Shown: positions 1 through 12,109, numbered from the stretch's first letter. The stretch is DNA of 64,000 nucleotides from Lactifluus volemus (GCA_022376515.1 WTXI01000002.1:682001-746000), one strand, 5' to 3'. Numbers and translations are program-made. Notes: generated by a model from the sequence alone, not told the origin.

Positions 1-889
1 TAGTTGAGCTTGTCATCAGTCAAGCCACGTTCGGAGAGATTCAGTAGGCATATGTCGTACGACAGCGAGCCAGCGAGGGCCTGTATGAACGACGACTTTC
101 CCGATCCCGGCGGACCGTGAAGCAAATATCCCCTGCGATACGGAATGCCTTTTTCCCAACGAAAACCCAGTTAAAACACAACAATTATTTTTTTGCAGAC
201 GAGAACACACACCTCTGTCCGCGTACCACTCCCGTCGTCCGAGGAACGCGCTCACGTCCTCGACGATTTTTTCACCAACCCCGGGCGCAAGCACGACGCT
301 GCGTAATGGCCGCTTGCGCCGCGGTAGCCCAAACGGTCGCCACTCGGTCCCCCACGCGGTGTGCACGACAAGACGACCTTCCTGTCCGCGCAACGCAGCA
401 TCACGCGCTTCGGCGAGTAACGAAGGGAACAACGTACGGTCACGGGATAACGCCGTGAGCGAGACGGTTTCCCAAGGCGTTCCAGAGACCATCTGCATCG
501 CTCGCGTTTCGCGTTCCCGCTTCACCTAGAAACCAAATTGTACATTGACAGGTTCTGATGAAAAAAAATCTTATAAAAGATCGTTAACGTACTTGCATCC
601 ACGCTCCGCGGTATTTAAGCCAGTGTACGCCTGGACCAGCGACGAGTCTAAAAAGTACGTCGGCACTACCGTTTTTGTGCTGCGCGTAAGCGGTCTCGAC
701 GCTGAGCTGGTGAGAGTGTGCCCAGGCGGGTCGGCGCGTCGTACGTTGGTGGTGCGCGAGCCAGGCGAGGAACCAGTCGTAGGCGCGGTCCTTGTTGTTG
801 ATCTCGAGCGTCACGAGTAGCCGTCGGCGAAGGGCGACCGAGGCTAGGATGGCGCCACGACGGAGGATGGTGATCCCGACGCCGACTCC
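1..889 (-). CDS. BCS1: Mitochondrial AAA chaperone BCS1 (partial, 3' end outside window)
   Basis: BCS1 is a AAA ATPase of the inner mitochondrial membrane that translocates the folded Rieske protein into complex III. Visible exons are 889-593, 525-213 and 148-1 (continuing off the edge), separated by GT..AG introns 592-526 and 212-149. The translation shows the BCS1_N domain ([23 protein letters not shown]) and the linker [10 protein letters not shown], then the Walker A motif GPPGSGKSS followed by [16 protein letters not shown]. This is the family's order and spacing. The exon at 889 begins after a cag acceptor in a hydrophobic stretch ([13 protein letters not shown]). The initiator exon must therefore lie upstream within about 900-1050, but I could not fix it. 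Filamentous fungi often carry BCS1 paralogues. The close match to the classical N-domain favours the true BCS1. Confidence 0.93.
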
Positions 890-1365
890 CTGCGTTGTAT
901 GTGAGCGGTATAAGATGAGGTACGGGATGTCTTTTCACCATCAACCAAAGCCAGCTTGGAAGTAAGGCTATGCTTCACGGGTTAGTCAGCGAGACGATGA
1001 TGTAGACTGGTTAATATATGCGCACTTGTCAGCGGTGATAGAGCCCAGGAGGGATGCACTGGCCGACTGTGATTCTGGCAATGACATGTCTTAAGAGTCA
1101 AGACTAACGTGAGAATTGTACACCAACACACAACACGCGAGGTTACGGTTACTCAAGCATGCTACATCATTTATGTATATCGTACGAAAGCCTACATCCA
1201 ACGTACTACCACAGCCGCAGGCGTACGATATGAGATTGGCACAAGTATGCTAGGCCCATTGCTTGGAATACGTAGAATCCGTACGAGAGGAAAGGGGAGA
1301 GTATCGTATAGAACAAGACTGAATCCGTGTCGTTGTGGATGAGAGTGATGCAAAGTAAGGAGGAA
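890..1365. other. Gap between BCS1 and Ran
   Basis: This stretch must hold the unplaced first exon and promoter of BCS1 (-) and the 3' UTR of the Ran gene. The short open frames here show no family resemblance, and I see no other gene. Confidence 0.5.
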
Positions 1366-2486
1366 TTACAAGTCGTCATCTTCTTCCGGAAGAGGAACTG
1401 CCTCGGCCTATTAAAAATCTCATCAGATAACGAATTTGGGCCGAGAAGGGATAATCGTACTTGCGCCAACTCCCGGTTGTACTGCTCCATCAAGGCAGGG
1501 TCAACTGAGACCTCGGCCGGCGCGAGAGCAGGAGCAGCGACAAATTCGAGACCAGGGTTGCTAAAACGATTCGTAATTAGACTGGAAATGCCACGAGTGA
1601 CCAAGATGGGTGACTGACCCAACCAACTTGCGAGCCAGCCATAGGAAGGGCTTCTCAAAGTTGTAGTTTGACTTGGCAGAGATTTCAAAATATTGAATGC
1701 TCTTCTTTCGGTGGAAGGTCACGGTGGATGTCTTGACCTTCCGTTCCTAGTGTCCAGTGTGAGAAGGTCAGACTTGCACAGATGTAGATGACAATACGCG
1801 TACTTTGACATCGACCTTGTTTCCGCACAAAACAATTGGAATATTCTCGCAAACACGCTCAAGATCGCGATGCCAGTTAGGAACGTTCTTGTAAGTAATG
1901 CGGGCGGTGACGTCAAACATTATGATGCCACATTGGCCCTGAATATAGTAGCCATCGCGGAGGCCACCAAATTTTTCTTGTCCAGCAGTATCCCAGACAT
2001 TGAAAATAATTGTGCCAAAGTTTGTAGAGAAGGATAAAGGATGAACTTCGACACCGAGGGTGGCTGTGCAGTGCGGAGGCCGCATAAATAACAATAAAAC
2101 ACCACGCGAGGGGATTCTAGTGTTCCCTGAGCGCGCCGTCAAAGAAACAATGCACACCAATATATTTTTTCTCAAATTCGCCAGTCAAGTGGCGCTGCAA
2201 ATAACGATTATAGTCAGAGGAGTGATCAACGAGGGCACAGGGTAGCAAATTTTACATTACCTTGACGAATGTAGTTTTTCCAGTTCCTCCGTCGCCAACT
2301 ACCCGTCAAGTACCGATCAGAGAAAAGAACGTGAAGAGGGAGAGGCGAGCAACACGAGATCATGGATCGATCGCGCGAGAAGAAAAGAGGAAGACAAGAT
2401 GGTGAATGGCCGAGTTTATAGAGAGATCAGATGTTGCGATGGTGCTTACCTAGGACAAGCTTGAAAGTGGGAATAGATTCGGTCAT
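1366..2486 (-). CDS. GSP1: GTP-binding nuclear protein Ran (Gsp1)
   Basis: Ran is the small GTPase that drives nuclear import and export and spindle assembly. Seven exons could be read: 2486-2450, 2298-2261, 2194-2158, 2063-1804, 1746-1619, 1560-1461 and 1407-1366. They encode a protein of about 215 residues, the normal Ran length. All G motifs are present: P-loop GDGGTGKTT, switch [19 protein letters not shown] and EISAKSN. The Ran-specific acidic C-terminus ends EEDDDL. The start [12 protein letters not shown] is the usual Ran start. The first three exons are tiny, as is common for basidiomycete Ran. The gene is divergent from the 2OG oxygenase with about 190 bp between start codons. No frame problem is seen. 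Confidence 0.97.
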
Positions 2487-2676
2487 TGAGATAATCTAGA
2501 GAGACAAGGAAAAGAGAAAAGGAGATGAAGGCAGAGAGAAGAGCGCAAAGGCCTGGTCAAAACTTGTCGCGACTCGTGGAAATTGTTTACTAAGCTGATT
2601 CCTCATCATCTCCGAGTCGATGACTCCTTGTTGCCTTGTTTCGTGATAACTTAAGCTGTACATATAAACTCGACTG

Positions 2677-4372
2677 ATGACTGCCCTCGGAAACTTCACA
2701 AATGTTCCAATCTTCAACTATCACCTCCTTTCTGCCCCTGATACTCGAGATCTCTTTATCGAGCAGCTTCGCCACGCCCTCATCAATGTCGGCTTTCTCT
2801 ACCTTGAGCATACTCCCGTGCCCGATTCCCTCTTCATGAGGTGATCTCTTACCTGCCAAAGGTTTTTGGGCTTCCGCAGGAGCGCAAAGACGCGCTGCGA
2901 ATGGCAAATTCGCCCCACTTCCTCGGGTATTCCCGCCTTGGCGTTGAAATGACCAAAGGCGCAGTGGACCAGCGCGAGCAGTTTGACATCGCGACGCCCT
3001 TCGATAGTATCTGGAAGCCAGGCGATCCAGATTACCTGCGTCTTTGGGGCCCGTCGCAGGTAGGTTACCTCACAATGCAATGTGGTTCCAGCCGCCACTG
3101 GTAAAATGACGTGCTGCCCTCAGTGGCCGGAAGAAGAGGATATGCCTGGGTTCAAAGTGACTTACTTGAGGTACCTTGAAGCGGTCGAGAACCTGAGCTA
3201 CGAGTTTACCGAGCTTGTGGCGGTGGCGCTCGGGTTACCTCCTGACGGGTTGCGGAGTTCTTCGATGCTCGAGAGCTCATGCAGCACCGCTCCAAGGTGG
3301 GTTTTCACTACAGCACTGCAAAGCGTGATCAGATTACGCGGTGGGCCAACCGGCGAGAGGCGCTTGCTGACCGATAACCGTATGGGGATTGGAATCCCCG
3401 TACCACCAGATCGTCAAGTACCCGACTCGAGACAAAGTCGCCTCTGAACAGGGTGTCGGCCCGCACTTTGACGGGGTTTCTTAACCTTTGTAAGCCAGCA
3501 ATTCTGATCTCTATTCTTCTTCCATCGCCCCGAGTAAGGCATGACATTCAACCGTGCATGTCGCGCAAACCATGGCTCGATAGCTGCTACAAGCATCCGA
3601 TCATCCCGGACTGCAGGTCCAGAATCTTTCCGGGGAATGGATCGACGTGCCCCCACGCCCTTATACGTTCGTCATCAATATCGGCAAAGGTACGTACGCT
3701 GTCGTCCTCAATTCTTTGTATGCTGTTCCACTCCGTACGTATCGCGGGTATGGGGTGGATGCATTGACCTAGTTGCGCGGGGCGCAATGACGTAGGGCTA
3801 GAGTCGGTTACGCAGGGCCTTGCGCGGGCTACGTCGCATCGAGTGCTTGCTCCTGCCGCAGGCACGTCACCGCGGTACTCGGTTCCATTTTTCCAAAATA
3901 TCGCGCAGGACTTGCGACTCGGCGAGCATACTTTGGAATGTGCGTTCTCTGTTCCAGAGATAGCCCAAGCTTCTAACTTTAGTCTGTCGCTTCTTCTTAT
4001 TCTCACACGTGTAGGTCCTTCGGAAGTGCTCAAGCTCAAAGAACAGCGGGGCGATCTTGGCAAGACAGAGTGTAAGTGGAATAGCTCTGTTTGTGGGGTG
4101 CGTCCATGCAGATAGATTGACCATGCGGTGCAGCGGTAAACTTTTCCCCAGAGTATGACAATCTACCGAATGGATACGTCTCCCTCATCAACCGAGTTAA
4201 GTACGTATTCGTCTTATCTGATCCCCTCTGGGGTACTCGGTGTTGGGGCTCTGGGTTCTGGGTTGACGGGAATCACAGGAGTCACCCAGACGTAGCTGAA
4301 AGGCACTATCCCAATCTGTTCAAGCAGTACTACCCAATGGCCTCCCGGCCTATGGGACTGCGTACTAAGTAA
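2677..4372 (+). CDS. 2-oxoglutarate/Fe(II) oxygenase, isopenicillin N synthase-like
   Basis: This is a 2OG-Fe(II) dioxygenase of the IPNS/ACC-oxidase superfamily found in many fungi; the substrate is unknown. Start MTALGNFTNVPIFNYHLL opens a DIOX_N domain, then PHFLGYSRLG and WKPGDPDYLRL. The metal-binding core follows: HFD (His-x-Asp), distal TSHRVLAP and the 2OG-binding RYSVPFF (R-x-S). The protein ends GLRTK at 4372, close to the family's usual 340-360 residues. Introns of about 50-110 nt are readable, for example after GPSQ, after RSK, after LTF and after FVINIGK. Three places break the frame by one missing base: near 2835, 3252 and 3473. All catalytic residues survive on either side. I read this as sequence error first and pseudogene second. 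Confidence 0.85.
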
Positions 4373-5672
4373 AGAAGAGAAGCGCCGCAGCCGAAATTAA
4401 GTTACTCCCACGGCGCGGAAGAAGGAAAATATGGACATTGGTAATGGATGTAGAGACGTTGAGCAGTCGAGGCACATTGTAGATCCAAGCAAGCAGAAAT
4501 GCGTAGATGTCAGGGTAGCGAGGGGGAGAGTTCTGGTCAAAATAGGGAACGGAGAAGAGACGGGCCGTGCACACGTTGGTGGCCCCTATCTTGTTTGTGC
4601 GCTTCTTCCTCGGAGGAAAAGTTCTGCATCGTCGTGTATGGATCATCTCGAATACTGCCAGTGACTTGCTACCCCTCGGGCGCTTCCCCATCGAGTTTTT
4701 GTTTTCTTTGTGCGCTTCATTGACCACTCTATTGGTTTTTCTAAAATTACCCGAGGAGTGGAAGCTTTGATGGTGAATCATTTGCAAATCTCTTTTTTTC
4801 CCTGAGCGACTTGCGCTATTCCTCAGCGCTTAGCCCCAGTCTTAGCCTAGAGTTAGCCGCCAAGCGCTAGCTAGCTAGATCTGAACTTATCACCCCAGAG
4901 TCAGGTACAATTGTCAACTGTGGGCCTTAAAAAAAAAACCGCTTGAATATGGTCCTTGGGATTTCCACACTTCACTATGGATGTACCGTGCATCGGGGAG
5001 GTATTCGGGCAAACGTCTGGTAGTAATTGTCTGGAGCGGTCCAGGTTCGACGAGCTTTGGGGATAACTTGGTATCCTTGGACCTGAACCTCGTCTAAAGG
5101 ATCTAGGTGCCCCCCAGACGCCCTCGAAATTCGAAAAAAAAGGCCGTAAGATTTGTCAAAGTAGAGTATCTCCAATCTGAACCCTTGACGCCGTTGAGTC
5201 GGGAAGGGGGTGTCAATCGTCGGGAATTCGTTTGCGCGCTTCGATCTCGTCGGCCGGCGCTGGTTTCCGTGGCCGGTGATATGTCAGCGAGTTTTTTTGA
5301 TTGACTTGACTTGCCACTGAGTGGGCACCAGCGAACGCATACTGGACGATGCTCTAAGTCTATGACAATGTTGCAGTGTTATCGTGCTCAAGCATGCGTA
5401 GGCGTGAAAACTGCCGTGATGGCAAGAACGGGTTTAGTTGATGGGAGAATAAGCACATATGAAGTACCAATACATCGGGTGTGCCAGTGAATGATTATGA
5501 AAACCGGGGCGTCATTAGTGATATATTATGGGATTGCTGTGCTGTGCTGGGCCATTGAATAAAATTCTAAAAGGATAAAAGAGGTAGCGGAGGCCATTGC
5601 ACGTGCACAGAGGTCAAGAAGAGTGCGGTGCGCTTCCTTCTCACCCTTCTCCTCTCGTTTTCACCTCAAATC
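4373..5672. other. Intergenic stretch, no gene recognised
   Basis: About 1.3 kb between the oxygenase and GID4. Open frames on both strands (for example 4365-4787 minus) have no recognisable domain and no convincing exon structure. A C/T-rich run just before 5673 is probably the GID4 promoter or leader. Confidence 0.5.
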
Positions 5673-7197
5673 ATGCCCGTTTCCCCAACTCCCCTTCCAC
5701 ATCTCCAAGATCACCATCCTCAACCCCAGATCAAGTTATGTTCTTCATGTCGCTCTCCTCTATCTCAAGACATCGACCCCTCTCACTTTTTCCCCGACTC
5801 CGACGTTAATGACCATCTCATGTTGTGTCGACTCTGCAAGGATCGCACCCCGCCTCAGATCATCCAGCAATCCGCCCACGACCTCTCGCCTTATCTCGAC
5901 CTCGATGACGAATTACATCGGCCGCACCCACATATAGCTCATGGTATCAACGAGGATCCTCCTCATGCACCGACCATCAACAGCCCCGTCCTAGAACCCT
6001 CTCCCCAATGATCGGCCCTTCTTCACCTACAACCCCCCCATCGTCTTTCATTCCCACCGACAGACCCTTACCGACCAAATTTCCATATGACACCCTCGTT
6101 TCTGCCGCCTCCAGTAAACGCGCGAAACTAGCTACTAACCCCACTTTTGTTCCTGATGGACCACGTCTTTCTGTTTCATCTACACCGTCGATTTCCTCTT
6201 CTATACGTTCAAACAGCGCCCCTGCACAGCATTCACTCACACCGGACCCGTCCGTTGACATCACGCGTATTCGTATGCGGTCTCAAGGGCATCATTGTCT
6301 CTACCCAGGCGCAACCTTCCAGGGCACTCAGAAAAGCGGACGTAATAGTTATGATGTGACCGTTTCTATAGTGGTCCGTTGATCTGCCGTTTATTCATAA
6401 TCAGCTCATTCACCTCCAAGCCAGGATGTCGACTTTTCGTCCTCTTTCCTCTGCGGTTATCTCTGTATTCGGGGGCTTACAGACGATTGGCCGGAGCTCA
6501 CGACTTATTTTGACGCAGAAATCATCGGTAGCCGATATGGCTTCTTGACCAGGGGTTGGGGTGCTGACGAAGAGGGTGATATGGTACATTGGGCACGTTT
6601 TCCGGCCTTCCGCCACGTCAAGAACAAGCTAAAGCCTCCGCATCTGACGATGGACGGTTATCCGGGCGCCGTGTTTATGCGATGGAAGGAGCGATTTCTA
6701 GTCCCCGACCACCGCGTGCAGGATATTAATGGAGCGAGCTTCGCAGGTAACTACCTTAATCTTATTTCTGAGCCCGCCTTCTCAATTTGCTCCACCGCTT
6801 GGCTAGGCTTTTACTATGTTTGCGTTGATTTCAATTCACATGCCCAGACGCCACCAACACCAGCCCGCCAGGCTTCTTCTCACCAGACATCAGTTGTCCG
6901 GGAAGAGCCGGAGGGGCCGCCCCTGCAGGTATCGATGGCACCAAAGTTAGAGCCGATGTCTACAGACAATACAAATTCACACCGTTCGTCATCTATCGGA
7001 ACACGCTCAGCTCCCGGAGTGGCCACCATGAGCGGGTTTTACTTCCATCAAAACTCGGAGCCGTAAGTGTTACATCCATGACGCTTCCCTCTGCTTCTAT
7101 TGCTCACCCCAGTTGTTCACACACGATTTACAGTTACCAGCAGTTATCCCTTCAACACGTCCCAGAGACCGTGAGCACCAGCTTTGAGCTCCGATGA
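5673..7197 (+). CDS. GID4: GID/CTLH E3 ligase substrate receptor Gid4 (Vid24)
   Basis: Gid4 recognises Pro/N-degrons, in yeast those of gluconeogenic enzymes such as FBPase, for the GID E3 ligase. The Vid24/Gid4 beta-barrel is clear: LYPGATFQGTQKSGRNSYDV, then FLCGYL, GLTDDWPELTTYFDAEIIG, FLTRGW, FMRWKERFLVPDHRV, GASFAGFYYVC and the end YQQLSLQHVPE. Introns are readable near 6376-6424, at about 6747-6806 and near 7063-7131. The N-terminus is an extension of about 110 residues containing a CxxC-x25-CxxC pair (CSSC, CRLC), followed by a Ser/Pro-rich linker. A low-complexity insert interrupts the barrel before the final strands (about 6845-7030). One base is missing in a C run near 6004, separating the extension from the rest; the stop and the next ATG overlap there. 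Start chosen at the first ATG, MPVSPTPLPHLQ. Confidence 0.9.
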
Positions 7198-7583
7198 ATC
7201 CCCGATGTGGGATGTACTTTTCCCTGTTCGCACTTACGGTAATCTTCTTCATTCTCATTCCCATTCTCACCCTACCCCACCCCTCTCATCGTTCACCGCT
7301 TATGTTTCTGTCTGTATTTACTACCCTTGTGTAGTTTTTGTAACGCACCGTATGATATCCAGTCAGTTGTCAGATTTTTTCAATGCATTCAATTGTTTTT
7401 TTCATCCTTTTTTGTGTCCCGCAATTTCTACTTTCGGCCTCGGTCTGTGAGCGAAAAAAAAAAAAAAAAGAGTTGCCCCACTCGTTTTCCGGAGCGCATC
7501 ATGTCCGTGTATTCACATCAAACGTAACTACTGGGGATGTTGATAGGCGCGGGAACTTGACATTTGTCTTCGACCGCTGGACC
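7198..7583. other. Intergenic, A-run and pyrimidine-rich
   Basis: This holds the GID4 3' UTR and the flavin monooxygenase promoter. It includes C/T-rich tracts and a poly-A run of 16 at about 7455-7470. No gene is seen. Confidence 0.5.
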
Positions 7584-9955
7584 ATGTCCACTGACGCACT
7601 TTTACCCGAGACGGAAGAAATGACGTGTGTGGTCATCATCGGCGCAGGGTGAGCAAACCACCGGTCGTGCTACGCTCCATCCAATTTTTTTTACGACTTG
7701 TGTCGTAAGGCTCGCCGGGATTGCCGCCGCAATTGCGTTGAAAGAGGATCTTCGTTTCGAAGGCTTCACCGTGAGTAGTCCTCCCTTCTCATCGCTCACT
7801 CAAAACTCCGCGTCTTTTTTTTTTTTTTATAGATATACGAGAAGGCGCAGGATGGTGTAGGTGGTGTATGGAGGGTACGTCCTTTCAACCAACTTTTGTC
7901 TTTACATGATTTTCACACCAGTTTTTTTTTTTCTTCTTCCCCACACTACAAAAGGACAACACTTATCCTGTAAATCCCAGTTTTTCTGTTTGTTTGTGCA
8001 ACGTAAAAAAAAAAGCTGAAACCGAGAAAAACGCGTTGATGCAGGGTTGCGGTTCTGACGTTCCAGGACATTGGTACTCGCTCTCTCGCGCTCTCAACCC
8101 TCACTGGAAGACGTATTACCCATCCCAAGATGAAATGCGCGCCTACTGCAACGACGTTTGGACGAAACATGGCCTAGAAACCCATACGCGTTTCGGCACC
8201 GAAGTGGTTCGCGCGACGTGGGACGCCCGTACGCACACTTATGGTGTGATACTCGAAGATGTCGTCTCTCACACCCGTCGTACCGTCACGGCCAGAGTGG
8301 TCATTAGCGCCGCGGGAGGGTTCATGGGGCCACGGGTGCCGGAGGATTTGGTAAGAGGTAGAGAGAGGTTTCGGGGTGTGGCGTGGCACTCGGCAGAATG
8401 GAGGCACGACGTGGCGCTGGAGGGAAAACGCGTCGGCGTGATTGGAAATGGGTGCTCGGCGTACGTTCATTCATTTCGTCTTTGAGGGGAGGGAGTCTTA
8501 ATATTTCAACTTGCGATACGATAAGTGCACAGTTCGTGCCCCGAATTTCGGAGGATCCGTCGGTCGAGGTGATCAACTTTTGTCGCAGCCCTCAGTGGTA
8601 CATGCCCCGGGTAAGCTTTATCAGACTTTAGACGGTGCACACAATTGACCGATGCCTCCTTGGGTGTCTTTTAGACCCAGTTTGACTACTCCCCTTGGGC
8701 CAAATGGGTTTTTGCGCACGTCCCGTTCGCAATGAGAGTTTACCGCTCGCTGATCATGGCCAAGGTACTCATAATTTCTACGTCTCCCGCTCCTGTGTTG
8801 TTAATCCAATCCTGCAGAACGACATTAATGTGATATACTTTCTTAGTCCTAAATCGCTATTCCACCGCCTCCTTCGACGAGTAAGTTTACCGGCGCCACC
8901 TCATAGACGAGGATGGGCAAGCTCACAGCTGCTGCCAAAAGGGATTGACAAAGTACATGAAGATGACGGCTCCAAAGAAATACCACAGCATGCTCCTCCC
9001 CCAGTACCGTGCGGTTGGCTCTATGTGAATATGGCCTCCCAGTTTAACGTTGTGTCTACAGCGCCGGGATGCAGACGCCTGATCGTAGATCCTGGCTACC
9101 TGGAATGTCTTCACCGCCCGAACGTAACACTGACGTACGATGCTATCGAGTGTATCGTACCGAGTGGGGTGCAACTTGAGACGGGCCAAGTCATTCCGCT
9201 CGACGTGATCATTTTCGGAACGGGGTTCGAACTCGTGCGTCAGTTGTGGGTTGGAAGACCACTTTTGCTGACAGCTTCTATTGGTACCTGAAAGTTGCCC
9301 CCTCGTTTCGAGATCTTTGGCGTCGGAGGCGTTCAACTGGCTGACTACTGGAAGTCGAAGGGTGGCCCTGAAGCATATTACGGAATGGCGGTACCTAATT
9401 TTCCCAATTACTTTATGTTTCTCGGTACGCCCCTACAGCGTTGTCGTGATTCCCACGGAGACTGATTTGGCTCACGGAATTTTTGGGCATAGGGCCAAAC
9501 AGCGCGGGCGGTCACGCGTCGGTTGTCTTCGTCGAAGAAGTGCAGGTGTGTGTGACTCGTTGCTATATTTCCCCCGGTGGAGTCTCTGAGGGTACGGGTT
9601 CTAGATCCAGCACACGATGAAATTAATCACGCCCATCCTGGAGGGCAAGGTGCGGTCAATCACGGTTCGCGAGGAAGTGAGCGCAAAGTACAATACGTGG
9701 CTGCAGGGACGGCTCGGACGGTCAGTGTGGAACTTTTGCAACTCGTACTACCGTCGTGAGGGCGCCAATGAGAAGATTACGGTGACGTTCCCAGGACCTG
9801 TGACACAATTCTGGTGGCTCGCACGACGGCCACGATATTCTGATTATGAGATTATTATTGGAAAAGAAATTGTAGAGTGGAAGAAGCTTAATGGGGTGAT
9901 GACCGTACTATTTTTGGTAGTCTCAGTAGTCGCGCTTATGATAATTCAAAAATAA
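7584..9955 (+). CDS. Flavin-containing/Baeyer-Villiger-type monooxygenase with C-terminal membrane tail
   Basis: This is an FAD- and NADPH-dependent monooxygenase that would oxygenate a small molecule; the substrate is unknown. It opens with the FAD Rossmann motif VVIIGAG-LAGIAAA and continues VGGVWRDNTYPG. CGSDVPGHWYSLS follows, then VISAAGGFMGPRVP and the NADPH motif VGVIGNGCSAAQ. The hinge IIFGTGFEL is present, then GPNSAGGHASVV. The last residues form one hydrophobic helix (VMTVLFLVVSVVALMII) before the stop, which suggests a tail anchor. About ten short introns are readable. A missing T in a T run near 8946 (between KRD and TKYMKM) breaks the frame. It lies immediately upstream of casein kinase 1 on the same strand, with no obvious partner genes. 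Confidence 0.9.
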
Positions 9956-10013
9956 AAATAGACAAAAATAATAAGTTAAGCGGTAACCTGTTTGCTATCT
10001 TTAGCCGCTCAGC

Positions 10014-10120
10014 CTTCTTTCTTTCCCTTTGCTTTTCCATTTCTTACCTTCTGCCCTTCCCTTCCCTTCCCTCTCTTCCCCCTCTTCTTTCTTCTCTCTC
10101 AACCTCGACCTCGACCTCGA
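10014..10120 (+). promoter_or_regulatory. Pyrimidine-rich tract before casein kinase 1
   Basis: This is a nearly pure C/T stretch ending in a short repeat of acctcg units just before the start codon. Such CT blocks are common in promoters and leaders of highly expressed fungal genes, and the role here is inferred. Confidence 0.45.
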
Positions 10121-10128
10121 CTTCGACC

Positions 10129-12109
10129 ATGTCTGCTCACACTCATGGCAGCACAAGCTCAACTCACAACATCGTTGGTGTTCATTACCGCGTCGGCAAG
10201 AAAATAGGCGAAGGCTCATTTGGTGTCATCTTTGAAGGTTCTCATTTCTCCGTACCCCCATCTTGTCCACTTCCCTCATCTCCTTGTCCTAGGCGTCAAC
10301 CTCCTCAACTCTCAGAGCGTCGCCATCAAATTTGTGCGCAGTATTTCATACTTTACCCCGCGATCCCATTCACAACCATTTTTTTTGGGGTTTCCATAGG
10401 AGCCCAGAAAGGCGGAGGCTCCTCAACTTCGCGATGAGTGTCGGTCCTATCGCATATTATCTGGATGTTGTGCGCTTTACTTCTCCTTGTTTGTGGCCTG
10501 ACACTTTTTTCTCATGCCAACTGCTTCCAGCTGGTATCCCGCAAATATACCATTTCGGCCAGGAGGGTTTGCACAACATTTTGGTCATTGACCTGCTGGG
10601 GCCAAGCCTCGAGGATTTGTTCGATATGTGTGGGCGCAAGTTTACGATCAAGACGGTGTGCATGGCCGCGCGGCAGATGGTGCGTTCCTCGCGCGGTTGG
10701 GGCTGCGCCTTTTTGACGAGCCGTGGTAGATCTCGCGTGTACAAACGATCCACGAGAAGAACCTGATATATCGTGACATCAAACCTGACAACTTTCTCGT
10801 CGGTCGACCTGGGACCAAATCTGCCAATCGTACGCGCATCTAATTCGTTCCGGTGTTTGTGTTCGATTGACTCTGAATTCAAGTTATACACGTCGTCGAC
10901 TTTGGCATGGCAAAGCAATATCGCGATCCAAAAACAAAGCAGCACATCCCTTACCGGGAGCGCAAGAGTCTGAGTGGCACTGCGCGATACATGAGCATAA
11001 ACACTCACCTGGGCAGAGGTCTGATCTTTGTCCGTTTACGCGTATTTCATATTCTCATCCATTCACAGAACAATCTAGACGTGACGATCTTGAGTCGCTC
11101 GGTCACGTCTTCATGTACTTTCTCCGTGGGAGTTTACCTTGGCAAGGCCTCAAAGCAGCGACGAACAAGCAGAAATACGAAAAGATCGGTGAGAAGAAGC
11201 AGACAACCCCCATTAAAGAACTCTGTGAAAGTTATCCCGGTAAGTTGGTATAACCCGATCGTCTCTTTTTGCTTGTCCCTGACAAGTCTTGCGTGGCGTA
11301 CAGAGGAATTCGGAATCTATCTCAACTATGTCAGGAAACTTGGCTTTGAGGAATCACCCGACTACGAGTTCTTGCGTGAACTGTTCGCAAAAGTGATGAA
11401 GAACAATAATGACGTGGACGATGGTGTATATGATTGGAATTTATTAAATGGTATTTCGTCCTTTCAACTGTCGCTCTCGTTTTCTTTCGACCTTTGTCAT
11501 CCAGGCGGTCGAGGTTGGGAAGCTTCAGCAGTAAGTTCTTTTCCGGCTACCCGAGTAACTTGCTCACACCTCGCTGTCGCAGAGCAAAAATCAGTCACTC
11601 TCTCCAGTTCCAAATGCCGCACCTCCACAATCACCCCAACCTGATCGTCGAAGAGATCTCCAACACCGGGAATCCGACCGTCGTAGAACATCCAAGGTAT
11701 CTCACCGTCCTTTGAAGCTTGACGGTGATACTGACAGCATTCCGAGGCACAGCAAATGCTTGCCCCAATAGGCACCAATACCCCAGGACAAGTTACCCCG
11801 CTTTCTGCCGCAGCACAAGTTAATGTTCCAGTCTCGGCAATGCATCGCAACAGCCACGTCCCGAGTCCTCAACATCCATATGCCGCGGGTGGCTACGAAT
11901 ACCCTCGCGGCGAAGCAGGTGAAGATGTTCTCAACCAGCAGCAGTATGGTCGAGCCTCACCCATGATGTCCGCTGCGGCACCACCAGCTATCAGTCAAGT
12001 AAGGGCACGCGCAGGCGATGTCGGCATGTCGCATGATAGAGCTGCACAAGATGACGAGCCACCACCAAAGGCCTCGATATGGAAGATCCTAACATGTAAC
12101 TGTGGCTGA
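10129..12109 (+). CDS. CKI1: Casein kinase I, membrane (Yck/Cki1) type
   Basis: This is a Ser/Thr kinase of the CK1 family. The start [10 protein letters not shown] is followed by the Gly loop [18 protein letters not shown], the catalytic loop [22 protein letters not shown] and the CK1 signature [20 protein letters not shown]. The rest of the C lobe matches throughout ([15 protein letters not shown]). It is followed by a Gln/Pro-rich tail of about 200 residues ending in CNCG. Yeast Yck1/2 also end in a Cys pair that is palmitoylated for plasma-membrane binding, so this isoform is probably membrane-anchored (inference). About ten introns of 45-70 nt are readable; the one after HLGR (about 11019-11069) joins to EQSRRDD. 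I see no clear frame break. Confidence 0.93.

Noticed and set aside
2661..2670. TATA-like cataTAAAct before the oxygenase
   Set aside because: It lies about 10 bp from the start codon, too close to position a transcription start.
4365..4787. 140-codon minus-strand frame between the oxygenase and GID4
   Set aside because: No domain, no splice logic and composition like non-coding sequence.
10457..11008. 183-codon minus-strand frame
   Set aside because: It is the antisense of well-conserved casein kinase I exons.
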